In this document: positions 26,498-33,819 of the stretch, piece by piece
How positions within the stretch are numbered: position 1 is the stretch's first letter
How the letters are laid out: every line of letters begins with the position of its first letter
Assembly: GCA_965224235.1 (NCBI GenBank)
Contig: CBDCYP010000002.1
Coordinates: 1,426,001 to 1,490,000, forward strand
Length of the DNA stretch: 64,000 nt
DNA from: G958295935 sp965224235
GTDB lineage: Bacteria; Chloroflexota; Dehalococcoidia; Lucifugimonadales; Lucifugimonadaceae
Direction: 5' to 3'
Translations under genes and position numbers: made by a program
Notes under the pieces: model-generated
The model's input: the letters and a program-made list of their open reading frames with translations, nothing else
Databases searched by the model: none
Told to the model about the DNA's origin: nothing

Positions 26498-28201
26498 ATG
26501 ACCGCGCCGTTTATCAGAAAGCCGTTTCGCCTTCTCATCGATCAGGCCGTGCCGATGCGCGACGGAGTGCGGCTTTCCGCGGACGTATATCTGCCCTCCA
26601 CCGGCGGACCGTTTCCGGCATTGCTACTGAGAACGATCTATGACAATCAGGAACCGCGCTACATCCGCTGGACGCGGCGATTCGTCGACGCTGGTTATGC
26701 GGTGGTTCTCCAGGATTGCCGGGGCCGACACGATTCCGAAGGCGAGTGGGACCCCTACATGTGCGAACTCGAAGACGGGTTCGACACCCACGAGTGGATC
26801 GGCCGCCAGGAATGGTGTGACGGCCAGATAGGGACGTTCGGACTGTCGTATCCCGGCTTCACGCAGACATTGCCGTCGACCCTGCGCAGCCGGTATCTGA
26901 AGGCGCTGGCGCCCATCGCCTCACAGCAGGACAACTACGGACATCACCGGGTCGACGGGGTGATTCACCACGCCATCAGCCTATTCTTTTCCAACATGAT
27001 GGGGAAAACGATGCAGCGGAACGCGCTGGGTGAACTTGACCAGGACCAATTTTATCGGGCGTTGCCGCTCATATCGGCGCTCGACGACCTGGGTGAGAAC
27101 CCCTACTACCGAGGGGTGATCGAACACGAGAAGTACGGCCAATGGTGGGACCGGTACAGTCTGCGGGACCGCTACGACCAGGTCGATGCCCCCTCCCTGT
27201 TCATTACCGGTTGGTTTGATTCCCTGCTTCACGAAACCCTGAAGGTGTTCAACGGGTGGACGAGGTACGCACGCTCAGACGACGCACGCAGGTTGACCAG
27301 GCTCATCGTCGGGCCATGGAGTCATCAGACCGCGCCGTGGGGAAGACAGCCGTTCGACCCGGGCGGCCGTTACGAAGAGCTTGAATTCGGCCCGCAGGCA
27401 GCGGAAGACATCGTAGAAACACACTTGCGGTGGTATGATGCTCGTCTCAAGGGCATCGACACCGGAATCGACTCGGAGCCTCCAATCAGGTTGTTCGTCA
27501 TGGGAGCGAACAAGTGGCGATTCGAGAATGAATGGCCGTTAAAACGCGCGGTGGAGGCCCGCTTTTACATCGGCGGCGATGGAACGGCCGACGGGGGAGG
27601 CCGGTTGACGACCGAACCGCCCTCCGATGAGGCGCCGGATAGTTTCACTTATGACCCCGCAAATCCCGCGCCGTCGTGGGGCGCCCAATACCAGACGGAG
27701 GAACTGAGCGGGCCTCGCGACCGCTCGGAAATCGAGAAACGGTCAGACGTGCTCGTGTACTCATCGGAAACCCTTACGCGGGACGTCGAAGTAACGGGCC
27801 CCGTCAGCGCCACGGTCTACGCCTCCTCGTCTGCGCCTGATACCGATCTCACGGCGGCCCTCGTCGACGTTCACCCTGACGGGCGGGCGATCATCCTCTG
27901 CGAAGGAATATGCCGCGCCCGATTTCGCAGGGGGACGGACAGACCGCAAATGATCGAACCCGGTCGGCCATACGAATTCCACATAGACATGTGGGATACG
28001 AGCAACGTGTTCAAGGCTGGCCACCGCATAAGGATCGAAGTATCGAGCAGCAACTTTCCCCGTTACGACCGCAATATGAATACCGGCGGCCGCATCGGGT
28101 ACGAGACTGAGTGGCTCGTCGCCGAGCAGACCGTTTATCACGACGAGGTTCGACCGTCCCGGCTGAATCTACCCGTCGTTCCTGCCGTTTTGCGTTCCTA
28201 A
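26498..28201 (+). CDS. CocE/NonD-family serine hydrolase
   Basis: Alpha/beta-hydrolase of the CocE/X-Pro dipeptidyl-peptidase S15 group, 567 aa. Visible features are VPMRDGVRLSADVYLP at the N-terminus, the nucleophile elbow GLSYPG, acid-residue region TGWFDSLL, the His in GPWSHQ, and a C-terminal jelly-roll domain (about residues 340-560, with VTGPVSATVYASS). It cleaves esters or proline-linked peptides. No signal peptide. Translation starts at the ATG at 26498 preceded by GAGGAG. The stop TAA at 28199-28201 is part of the target duplication of a MITE inserted immediately after it. It is the last gene of the hydantoinase operon. Confidence 0.9.
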   Translation: MTAPFIRKPFRLLIDQAVPMRDGVRLSADVYLPSTGGPFPALLLRTIYDNQEPRYIRWTRRFVDAGYAVVLQDCRGRHDSEGEWDPYMCELEDGFDTHEWIGRQEWCDGQIGTFGLSYPGFTQTLPSTLRSRYLKALAPIASQQDNYGHHRVDGVIHHAISLFFSNMMGKTMQRNALGELDQDQFYRALPLISALDDLGENPYYRGVIEHEKYGQWWDRYSLRDRYDQVDAPSLFITGWFDSLLHETLKVFNGWTRYARSDDARRLTRLIVGPWSHQTAPWGRQPFDPGGRYEELEFGPQAAEDIVETHLRWYDARLKGIDTGIDSEPPIRLFVMGANKWRFENEWPLKRAVEARFYIGGDGTADGGGRLTTEPPSDEAPDSFTYDPANPAPSWGAQYQTEELSGPRDRSEIEKRSDVLVYSSETLTRDVEVTGPVSATVYASSSAPDTDLTAALVDVHPDGRAIILCEGICRARFRRGTDRPQMIEPGRPYEFHIDMWDTSNVFKAGHRIRIEVSSSNFPRYDRNMNTGGRIGYETEWLVAEQTVYHDEVRPSRLNLPVVPAVLRS

Positions 28202-28341
28202 AAGGGTGTCTAAAAACAATTGTCATTCTGTCATTCTGAGCGAAGCCGAAGAATCTACTTTCAACGAGGCGGGCCGGCCCATACAGTTGACCCCGGACCG
28301 CCCGGTATTGCTCAGGACGGAGGGACTTATTAGACACCCTC
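28202..28341. mobile_element. MITE-like element 1, 140 bp
   Basis: Left end AAGGGTGTCTAAAAA and right end TTAGACACCCTC are inverted repeats matching the ends of the IS at 58261-59131. The flanking sequence on both sides contains CTAA, consistent with a 3-5 bp target duplication (TAA at 28199-28201 and 28342-28344). The interior has TGTCATTCTG duplicated by 8 bp relative to copy 2, the motif GAGCGAAGCCGAAGAATCT and a GGGCCGGCCC palindrome. It has no coding capacity. Copy 2 is at 53994-54125. The element fills the space between two convergent genes. Confidence 0.85.
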
Positions 28342-29687
28342 TAAGACCGACTGTCTCCCAACGTCTCTACGCAAGCGTCGGTGATAGTTCGGCCAGCAGT
28401 CTTGGCAAGCCTGCTGACGTGTACCGACCTATGCGTTTCGTAACCGCCCTGCGTAAACGCCGCCTCGGTGGGGACGTAGCCGCACCACCCGTTCGTGAGT
28501 TCCGAAATCAACGTCACCTCGAAAGGCGACCTGTCCTTGATTTCGAGTCCGAATTCAACGAATAGCTCGGCGGGGTTGGTGGATATCGCCGTACCGGACA
28601 TCGAAATCGCGCCGACTTCAACTTCACACGTCGTATCGCCGAGCTCCGTGATCGCCTTCTCCTCCGCCTGCCATCGGACCCGGTCGAATTCCTGCATGTG
28701 TTCGCCGCGGCCGCGACAAAAGTCGTCGCAAAACCGGGACTCGGACAGCGGGCGATCTGGTATATCCATGATCCGCTTTGCGAATGTCAGATCGATGATG
28801 GGGCGGCGTTCCCCGCCATCGACGTGCTGGATCAGGGCGTCCGCGAGGGCCGATCCGATCTTCCAGGCCGCGGCCGATCCGTCGATGGGCGGCGGGACGT
28901 TCGGGTCCTGCCAGGAAGTGTCGCCTGCCGCGCCCGGCAGGAACACGGTTGGGATATCCGACCGCAGCCTGTTACGCACAACGTCCCCGAGCCTGCCGCC
29001 GAGATCGCGGTGAAACACCTCGGGGTCTGGCCGACCGGCCACGGGGCTGCCTCCGGCCACGTGGTTGTGAACGGAGAACGAGGTGACGAGGGCAATGGGG
29101 GCGCGGTCCGGCTCTTCGAAAAACCAGTATCCCAGGTCGGGGTCGGCTGGGCCTGCAGGCGGGTTTGCCGGATCCCTGTCCTCCGAAAACACCATGTCGA
29201 TCCCGCCGCCCTGGCGGAGATATCGACGATTGAATGTCAAAGACCGAGTTGGCGCGTTGCCCGCCACAAGAACCGCCGGGCGGAGGCGATCGGAGGCTTT
29301 TGTGACGGCTTCGACCAGACGTTCCCCCAGCCATTCCGAATATGCGGGGTCGGGGTCAGCATGGCCCGACGCCATTATCCAACTACGGGCAAGTCCGGGC
29401 GCAACGTGAGTGTGAGTGGCTGCAATACTGACGTGCTGGGCCGGAATACCGCTTTGACGGGCGATCCTGTCCCTGAAATACACATAGTGACTCCGGTCGA
29501 TCATCGTGACGTCGACGGAAACTAGCGCCCCAGTCGCCGCGCCATCGGTAAAGACAACGGCGTGGGCCAGGAGGTCGCTATCCTCAGATTCGTTGCGCAC
29601 AAGGGGGCGCCCGCCCCAACTATCGGAGCGCGGCGGCGTGATGTTGACCGTGTAAGCGCCCGCCTTGCCGTTCAGCGTTTCGCCCAT
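28341..29687 (-). CDS. Neutral/alkaline ceramidase-like N-terminal domain protein
   Basis: A 448-aa protein resembling the N-terminal catalytic domain of neutral/alkaline non-lysosomal ceramidases. Recognisable points are the start AGAYTVNITPP, the Zn-ligand-like ATHTHVAPG, a second His block SFSVHNHVAGG, and LPGAAGDTSW near the middle, where ceramidases have GPAGDINP. The C-terminal immunoglobulin-like domain of true ceramidases is absent and there is no signal peptide, so an intracellular hydrolase of an unknown amide is as likely as ceramide hydrolysis. The TAG stop overlaps the MITE end at 28341. It converges with the CocE gene. A VOC protein gene lies just upstream on the same strand. 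Confidence 0.75.
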   Translation of the reverse strand: MGETLNGKAGAYTVNITPPRSDSWGGRPLVRNESEDSDLLAHAVVFTDGAATGALVSVDVTMIDRSHYVYFRDRIARQSGIPAQHVSIAATHTHVAPGLARSWIMASGHADPDPAYSEWLGERLVEAVTKASDRLRPAVLVAGNAPTRSLTFNRRYLRQGGGIDMVFSEDRDPANPPAGPADPDLGYWFFEEPDRAPIALVTSFSVHNHVAGGSPVAGRPDPEVFHRDLGGRLGDVVRNRLRSDIPTVFLPGAAGDTSWQDPNVPPPIDGSAAAWKIGSALADALIQHVDGGERRPIIDLTFAKRIMDIPDRPLSESRFCDDFCRGRGEHMQEFDRVRWQAEEKAITELGDTTCEVEVGAISMSGTAISTNPAELFVEFGLEIKDRSPFEVTLISELTNGWCGYVPTEAAFTQGGYETHRSVHVSRLAKTAGRTITDACVETLGDSRS

Positions 29688-29729
29688 CTCTCGCTCCGTG
29701 AATGCAGTCTCGTCAGCCGATCCCCTTGC

Positions 29730-30122
29730 CTAACCCCAGTCTTCGTAGTCTGCCCGCCTGGTTTTTCTGGAGAACTGCAGATGGACGCCATCAGGGTCGT
29801 AGAAGCTCGCGATTGTTCTTCCCGACCGCGTGCCCTCCTGCGGAGAAACGTGGAACCGGACTCCGAGGTACTTTGCTTCCCTGTAGGCCGCTTCGACGTT
29901 ATCCACTTCAAGCGAAATGTGGTCTATGCCTGTGGCCTGCCCGTCTTTTGCCTGGTGGAGCTCCACGCCTATCGGTGTCCCGCCGCCGTGGGTGGACATG
30001 TAAATGGCGTCGCCCCCGTCGTTGGTCCCATCCGGGCAGAATCCCAGCTTTCTGTAGAACTCCACCGACTTCTCGATGTCATTGACAAAAAGGTCCATGT
30101 GCTCAAGTCTGATCAGTCTCAT
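29730..30122 (-). CDS. VOC/glyoxalase-family protein
   Basis: A 130-residue protein of the vicinal-oxygen-chelate fold. The two beta-alpha-beta modules begin at LEHMDLFVNDIEKSVEFYRK and IDHISLEVDNVEAAYREAK; putative metal ligands are the two His residues and the Glu in GVELHQ. The usual C-terminal Glu is replaced by Gln in VHLQF. The frame extends to 30221, but the ATG at 30122 has GGGAG upstream with good spacing and begins at the conserved domain, so it is chosen. It is followed by the ceramidase-like gene 43 bp downstream. Reaction unknown; dioxygenase, lyase or binding roles all occur in this fold. Confidence 0.82.
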   Translation of the reverse strand: MRLIRLEHMDLFVNDIEKSVEFYRKLGFCPDGTNDGGDAIYMSTHGGGTPIGVELHQAKDGQATGIDHISLEVDNVEAAYREAKYLGVRFHVSPQEGTRSGRTIASFYDPDGVHLQFSRKTRRADYEDWG

Positions 30123-30401
30123 TGCGAATTCTCCCGTTTCTCTCGAATTCAATCTGGCACGAACCGGCGATCCGGCCCTGTCGGCGCTACGTTTACGATG
30201 GGAAACGGAATGCCTGGGCAACCACCTTCGTTAGCCGTTGACATAGTGTCATACGCGGCACATTTTCGACAGTTCCCGCCCATCAGGGCAGGGATTGCGG
30301 GGTGACAATACCCCAAAATAATCGCCGCGGTGGTTTAATACGCACGGTCGGAACGGGCTAAGGCCCGGAACCCGCGAATCCCATACGGAGAACAACGAAC
30401 G

Positions 30402-31565
30402 ATGGTCACTCTTCAGGAACTGGTACTGGATCCCTACGCCGCGCTCGGCGTTCGAAAATTCATCAACGCAACATGCCACCACACTATTCTTGGGGGCACT
30501 CTCATACCCGAGACGTCGCTCAAAGCCATGCGGTCGGCGGCCGCCCACGCGGTTGACCTGATGGAACTTCAGAAGGCGGCGGGCCGGATCATCGCAAACT
30601 ACACGCACGCCGATGACGGCTTCATCGTGTCGGGATGCGCGGCGGCGATGCTCGTGGGGACCGCCGCAATCCTCACCGGGACCGACCGAGTCAAGGCCGA
30701 ACAGTTGCCGGACCTCACAGGAATGAAGACCAAGTGCATTGCAAAACGTTTCCCGCGTGCCCGCACCCCGGAGGGTCAGGAGTACGTTAACCGCGGCTAC
30801 GCTATCGCTGTACAGACTGCCGGAGTGAGCTTCGTCGAGATCGGGGAAAACGACGTCGCAACGCCGGAGGAATACGACGCGGCGTTCGACGACGATGTGG
30901 CGATGGTTTACTGGGTCGGCTACGCGCCGATCGGGGACATACCGCTCGCAGACGTGATCGGCATCGCCCACTCCCACGGCGTGCCGGTGATGGTGGACGC
31001 GTCCAATTCCCTGCCCCCGCGTGAAAACCTCCACCACTTCATCGACCTCGGCGCCGACCTCGTCTGCTTTTCAGGCGGAAAAGGACTGCAAGGGCCACAG
31101 GGCGCCGGCATCATCGCGGGCCGCCAGGACCTGATCGACGCTGTAATCATGCAGTCGGCGCCTAATCACGGGATCGGTCGCGTATGCAAAGTCAGCAAGG
31201 AGGAGGTCGTCGGGCAAGTTGCGTCACTGATATGGTGGGCCGACCAGGACGAAGAAGAACGCATGATTGAGCACCATCGCAAGAGCGGGCTCCTCAATCG
31301 GATGGTGGAGGACCTCGGTGGAGCAAAGACCGAGGTGGTGTTCCCCGATCACAGCCAGCGGCCGTACCCGACCGTCCACGTAAGTCCCACGCCCCATTCC
31401 GGCATGACCGGCGCGCAACTGCTGACGGCGCTACGTAGCGGCGACCCGCCGATCGCCGGAATGACGCATCCGACCGACCCGGACACAATTCGTCTCGACG
31501 TGCGACTGCTGGAGGATGACGAAATCACAGCTATCGGGACGAGACTTGCGGAACTGCTGAGTTAG
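30402..31565 (+). CDS. SelA-like PLP-dependent lyase/transferase
   Basis: Fold-type I pyridoxal-phosphate enzyme, 387 aa, resembling selenocysteine synthase-like proteins and D-glucosaminate-6-phosphate ammonia lyase. Features are VRKFINATCHHTILGG at the N-terminus, VVDxSN-like cofactor-binding MVDASNSLPP, and the PLP lysine in FSGGKGLQGPQGAG. The N-terminal extension of true SelA that binds tRNA is missing and there is no selC or selB nearby, so selenocysteine synthesis is unlikely. It probably performs ammonia elimination or an aldol-type step on an amino acid or amino sugar. The ATG at 30402 is 279 bp from the divergent VOC gene. Confidence 0.88.
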   Translation: MVTLQELVLDPYAALGVRKFINATCHHTILGGTLIPETSLKAMRSAAAHAVDLMELQKAAGRIIANYTHADDGFIVSGCAAAMLVGTAAILTGTDRVKAEQLPDLTGMKTKCIAKRFPRARTPEGQEYVNRGYAIAVQTAGVSFVEIGENDVATPEEYDAAFDDDVAMVYWVGYAPIGDIPLADVIGIAHSHGVPVMVDASNSLPPRENLHHFIDLGADLVCFSGGKGLQGPQGAGIIAGRQDLIDAVIMQSAPNHGIGRVCKVSKEEVVGQVASLIWWADQDEEERMIEHHRKSGLLNRMVEDLGGAKTEVVFPDHSQRPYPTVHVSPTPHSGMTGAQLLTALRSGDPPIAGMTHPTDPDTIRLDVRLLEDDEITAIGTRLAELLS

Positions 31566-31654
31566 GGGCGGTTTTCGGTCTACGGCGCGGAAACTCCCCG
31601 CCGAGGTCTGGACACGCCGCATAGTTACATACGCTGTTTGAATCCCACTCAATT

Positions 31655-31682
31655 TTGACACGCTGACTCAGCCCGTTAACAT
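31655..31682 (+). promoter_or_regulatory. Sigma70-type promoter for the first ABC operon
   Basis: TTGACA (31655-31660), 16 bp spacer, then TAACAT (31677-31682). It would start transcription about 90 bp before the first permease. Consensus -35; moderate -10. Confidence 0.5.
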
Positions 31683-31777
31683 TGCCGACCAGCGCAGGGC
31701 CCGTCGCCCGCGGCGTCCGCTGGGGTTCGTTGCCCCTTTTGCCCCTTTGAGCGCGAATTAAGGAGGACAAAGCATAC

Positions 31778-32728
31778 ATGGGAGCATTCCTGGCCCGTCG
31801 TGCCTTGTTCGCCGTCATCACGGTCTTTGCCGCCACGCTGATCGTCTTCACTGTCTCCAGGCTCGTAGGCGATCCGCTTCAATTCATGATAAGGCCGGAA
31901 GGCTACGGCGTATCGCCCGAAGCTTTGGCGGCGATCAGCAAGAAGATCGGACTCGACAGGCCGCTCGCCATGCAGTACCTGATTTGGATCGGCGGCGTGT
32001 TACGAGGTGATTTTGGCAAGTCTCTTTTGACCGAAAAGCCGGTAATAGACATTTTTTTGGAGAAGGCCCCGCCGACCATTCAGCTGGCCGGAGTCGCCTG
32101 GATTCTTGCGACATTGATAGGCGTGCCGGTCGGGGTGATCTCCGCCGTGAACCGCGGAGGGATATTCGACTACCTGGGGCGGGCGTTTGCGCTGTTCGGC
32201 CAGGCGATTCCAGTATTCTGGCTGGGAATAATGGCCATTTTGATATTTTCAGTCATCCTGGGCTGGCTCCCATCCGGAACCAAGGGCCCGATCGACGCAA
32301 GTTTTTGGGAACAAGTCAAACACTTTGTCCTGCCGGCGACAGTCCTGGGATGGAGTGGGGCCGCAAGCTACGCCCGGCTGACGCGGTCGGCCATGCTCGA
32401 GGTGCTTGACTCCGAGTTCGTCAAGATGGCGCGCGCGAAGGGCGTAGTCAGCCGAAAAGTCATCTGGAAGCACGCGTTCCGGAACGCAATGATCCCGCCG
32501 ATAACCTTTTCGGCATTGCTGATCGCGTTCTTCCTCAGCGGCCAGGTTGTGGTTGAGGCCGTGTTCGGATGGCCCGGACTCGGCCGGTTGGCTACGGAAT
32601 CGGTGTTTGAAAACGACTTCAACACCCTGAGCACATCGGTACTATTCTTCGCGGCTTTGTTCGCGTTCGCCAGTTTCCTCGCCGACACGCTTTACGCGTT
32701 CGTTGATCCTCGGATCAGGTACTCGTAG
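31778..32728 (+). CDS. Peptide-type ABC transporter permease (DppB-like)
   Basis: Inner-membrane permease of a peptide/nickel ABC importer, 316 aa. About six hydrophobic segments are visible, starting ARRALFAVITVFAATLIVF. The EAA loop region SAMLEVLDSEFVKMARAKGV (about residues 207-226) contacts the ATPase. The N-terminal periplasmic segment after GDPLQ is of DppB type. An AAGGAGG ribosome-binding site precedes the ATG. The next permease starts 10 bp after its stop, and a binding-protein gene follows. No ATPase gene is adjacent, so it probably uses ATPases from elsewhere, for example those at 51895-53957. Confidence 0.92.
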   Translation: MGAFLARRALFAVITVFAATLIVFTVSRLVGDPLQFMIRPEGYGVSPEALAAISKKIGLDRPLAMQYLIWIGGVLRGDFGKSLLTEKPVIDIFLEKAPPTIQLAGVAWILATLIGVPVGVISAVNRGGIFDYLGRAFALFGQAIPVFWLGIMAILIFSVILGWLPSGTKGPIDASFWEQVKHFVLPATVLGWSGAASYARLTRSAMLEVLDSEFVKMARAKGVVSRKVIWKHAFRNAMIPPITFSALLIAFFLSGQVVVEAVFGWPGLGRLATESVFENDFNTLSTSVLFFAALFAFASFLADTLYAFVDPRIRYS

Positions 32729-32738
32729 GAAGTCTCAG

Positions 32739-33650
32739 TTGGACCTGACAATCAACAAAAGATTTTCCGGCATAGCGCTGACATCCCTCTGGCCAGTGCG
32801 ATTTGCGTTGGCCGGGTGGCACTTCATCCGGAGGTGGCCGGTCATACCCGGCGTAATTTTGCTGACGCTGATAACGTGCGCGGTCTTCGCCAGTCAGATC
32901 GCTCCACACAGCTTTCGCCAGACCGACCTTCTGTATCGGAACGCGCCGCCGATCTGGATGGAGGGCGGCACGTGGGACAGAATCCTGGGCGGCGACGTGG
33001 TGGGCCGCGACATCCTCAGCCGCCTGGTTCACGGGGCGCGCGTCGAGTTGATGGTTGCCACCATTTCGCTGTTCGGCGGCGCCATACTCGGCACCGTAAT
33101 CGGAGTGGTGGCGGGCTACTACGGCGGCATCATCGATGAAGTCCTCATGCGGCTGGTGGACATCTGGTTTTCGATACCATTCCTGCTGTTTGCTCTCGTC
33201 GTGAGCATCGCGTTTGAGCCCACTTTGCGGGTGGTCCTGATCCTGTTAGCCATCCTCGCCTGGAGTGTTTTCGTCAGAAATATCCGAGCCGAAGTCTTTG
33301 TAATCAAAACAACCGACTACGTCTCGGCCGCCAGGGTCGCCGGCGCCTCGACCTTGAGGTTGATGATTCGTCACCTGTTCCCCGGCATTGTCAACACGAT
33401 GATGGTTATCGCCTCGCTGAGAGTGGGACAACTGATTCTGGCCGAGTCTTCGCTCAGCTTTCTGGGCGCCGGAATCCCGGCGCCAACGCCAGCCTGGGGA
33501 GTAATGGTTAGCGACGGCCGAAACTATCTCGACAGTGCGTGGTGGGTGTCGACGTTCCCTGGAATTGCGATTTTGCTAACGGTCATGTCATTCAACTTCC
33601 TGGGCGACTGGCTTCGGGACCGGCTCGACCCGCGACTGCGGCAGATTTGA
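32739..33650 (+). CDS. Peptide-type ABC transporter permease (DppC-like)
   Basis: Second permease of the importer. It has a DppC-like N-terminal segment with a single early membrane span, then the permease core with GGDVVGRDILSRLVHGARVE, the EAA loop TDYVSAARVAGASTLRLMIR, and C-terminal spans ending FLGDWLRDRLDPRLR. The frame extends back into the first permease to a TTG at 32703, but the TTG at 32739 follows AGGAAG at 6 nt and the previous stop, and is more likely. This gives 303 aa. It is co-transcribed with its partner; the binding-protein gene lies about 170 bp on and has its own promoter. Confidence 0.9.
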   Translation: MDLTINKRFSGIALTSLWPVRFALAGWHFIRRWPVIPGVILLTLITCAVFASQIAPHSFRQTDLLYRNAPPIWMEGGTWDRILGGDVVGRDILSRLVHGARVELMVATISLFGGAILGTVIGVVAGYYGGIIDEVLMRLVDIWFSIPFLLFALVVSIAFEPTLRVVLILLAILAWSVFVRNIRAEVFVIKTTDYVSAARVAGASTLRLMIRHLFPGIVNTMMVIASLRVGQLILAESSLSFLGAGIPAPTPAWGVMVSDGRNYLDSAWWVSTFPGIAILLTVMSFNFLGDWLRDRLDPRLRQI

Positions 33651-33684
33651 AACACCGCGGCAACACAAAACAGTTTGCCTAACA

Positions 33685-33713
33685 TTGACGAAAACAATCT
33701 CGCAAAGTAAGAT
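33685..33713 (+). promoter_or_regulatory. Promoter upstream of binding protein 1
   Basis: TTGACG (33685-33690), an exact 17-bp spacer, then TAAGAT (33708-33713). It is in the gap between the second permease and the binding-protein gene and would give the latter extra transcription. A GGGGG/CCCCC hairpin follows at 33773-33789 in the leader. Confidence 0.5.
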
Positions 33714-33819
33714 TCGGCGCTGTTCGCCAGTGTGTTGGAAGGGTGTTTATAGCTTGGCGCAATGCGCCGCGTGGGGGTTTTAGGCCCCCGGTTCTTACAC
33801 GTTGCCGAAGGAGGGACGC

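Noticed and set aside
29562..30305. Plus-strand open frame of 247 codons
   Set aside because: It lies opposite the ceramidase-like and VOC genes, whose conserved motifs define the true coding strand.
30402..31565. True selenocysteine synthase SelA
   Set aside because: The tRNA-binding N-terminal domain is missing and no other selenocysteine gene or tRNA is nearby, so only a SelA-like call is made.
33738..33790. AAGGGTGTTTATAGC and TTTTAGGCCCCCGG as another pair of IS-like ends
   Set aside because: Both ends have several mismatches, the distance is only 53 bp, and no flanking duplication is present; the right part is better explained as a GGGGG/CCCCC hairpin.
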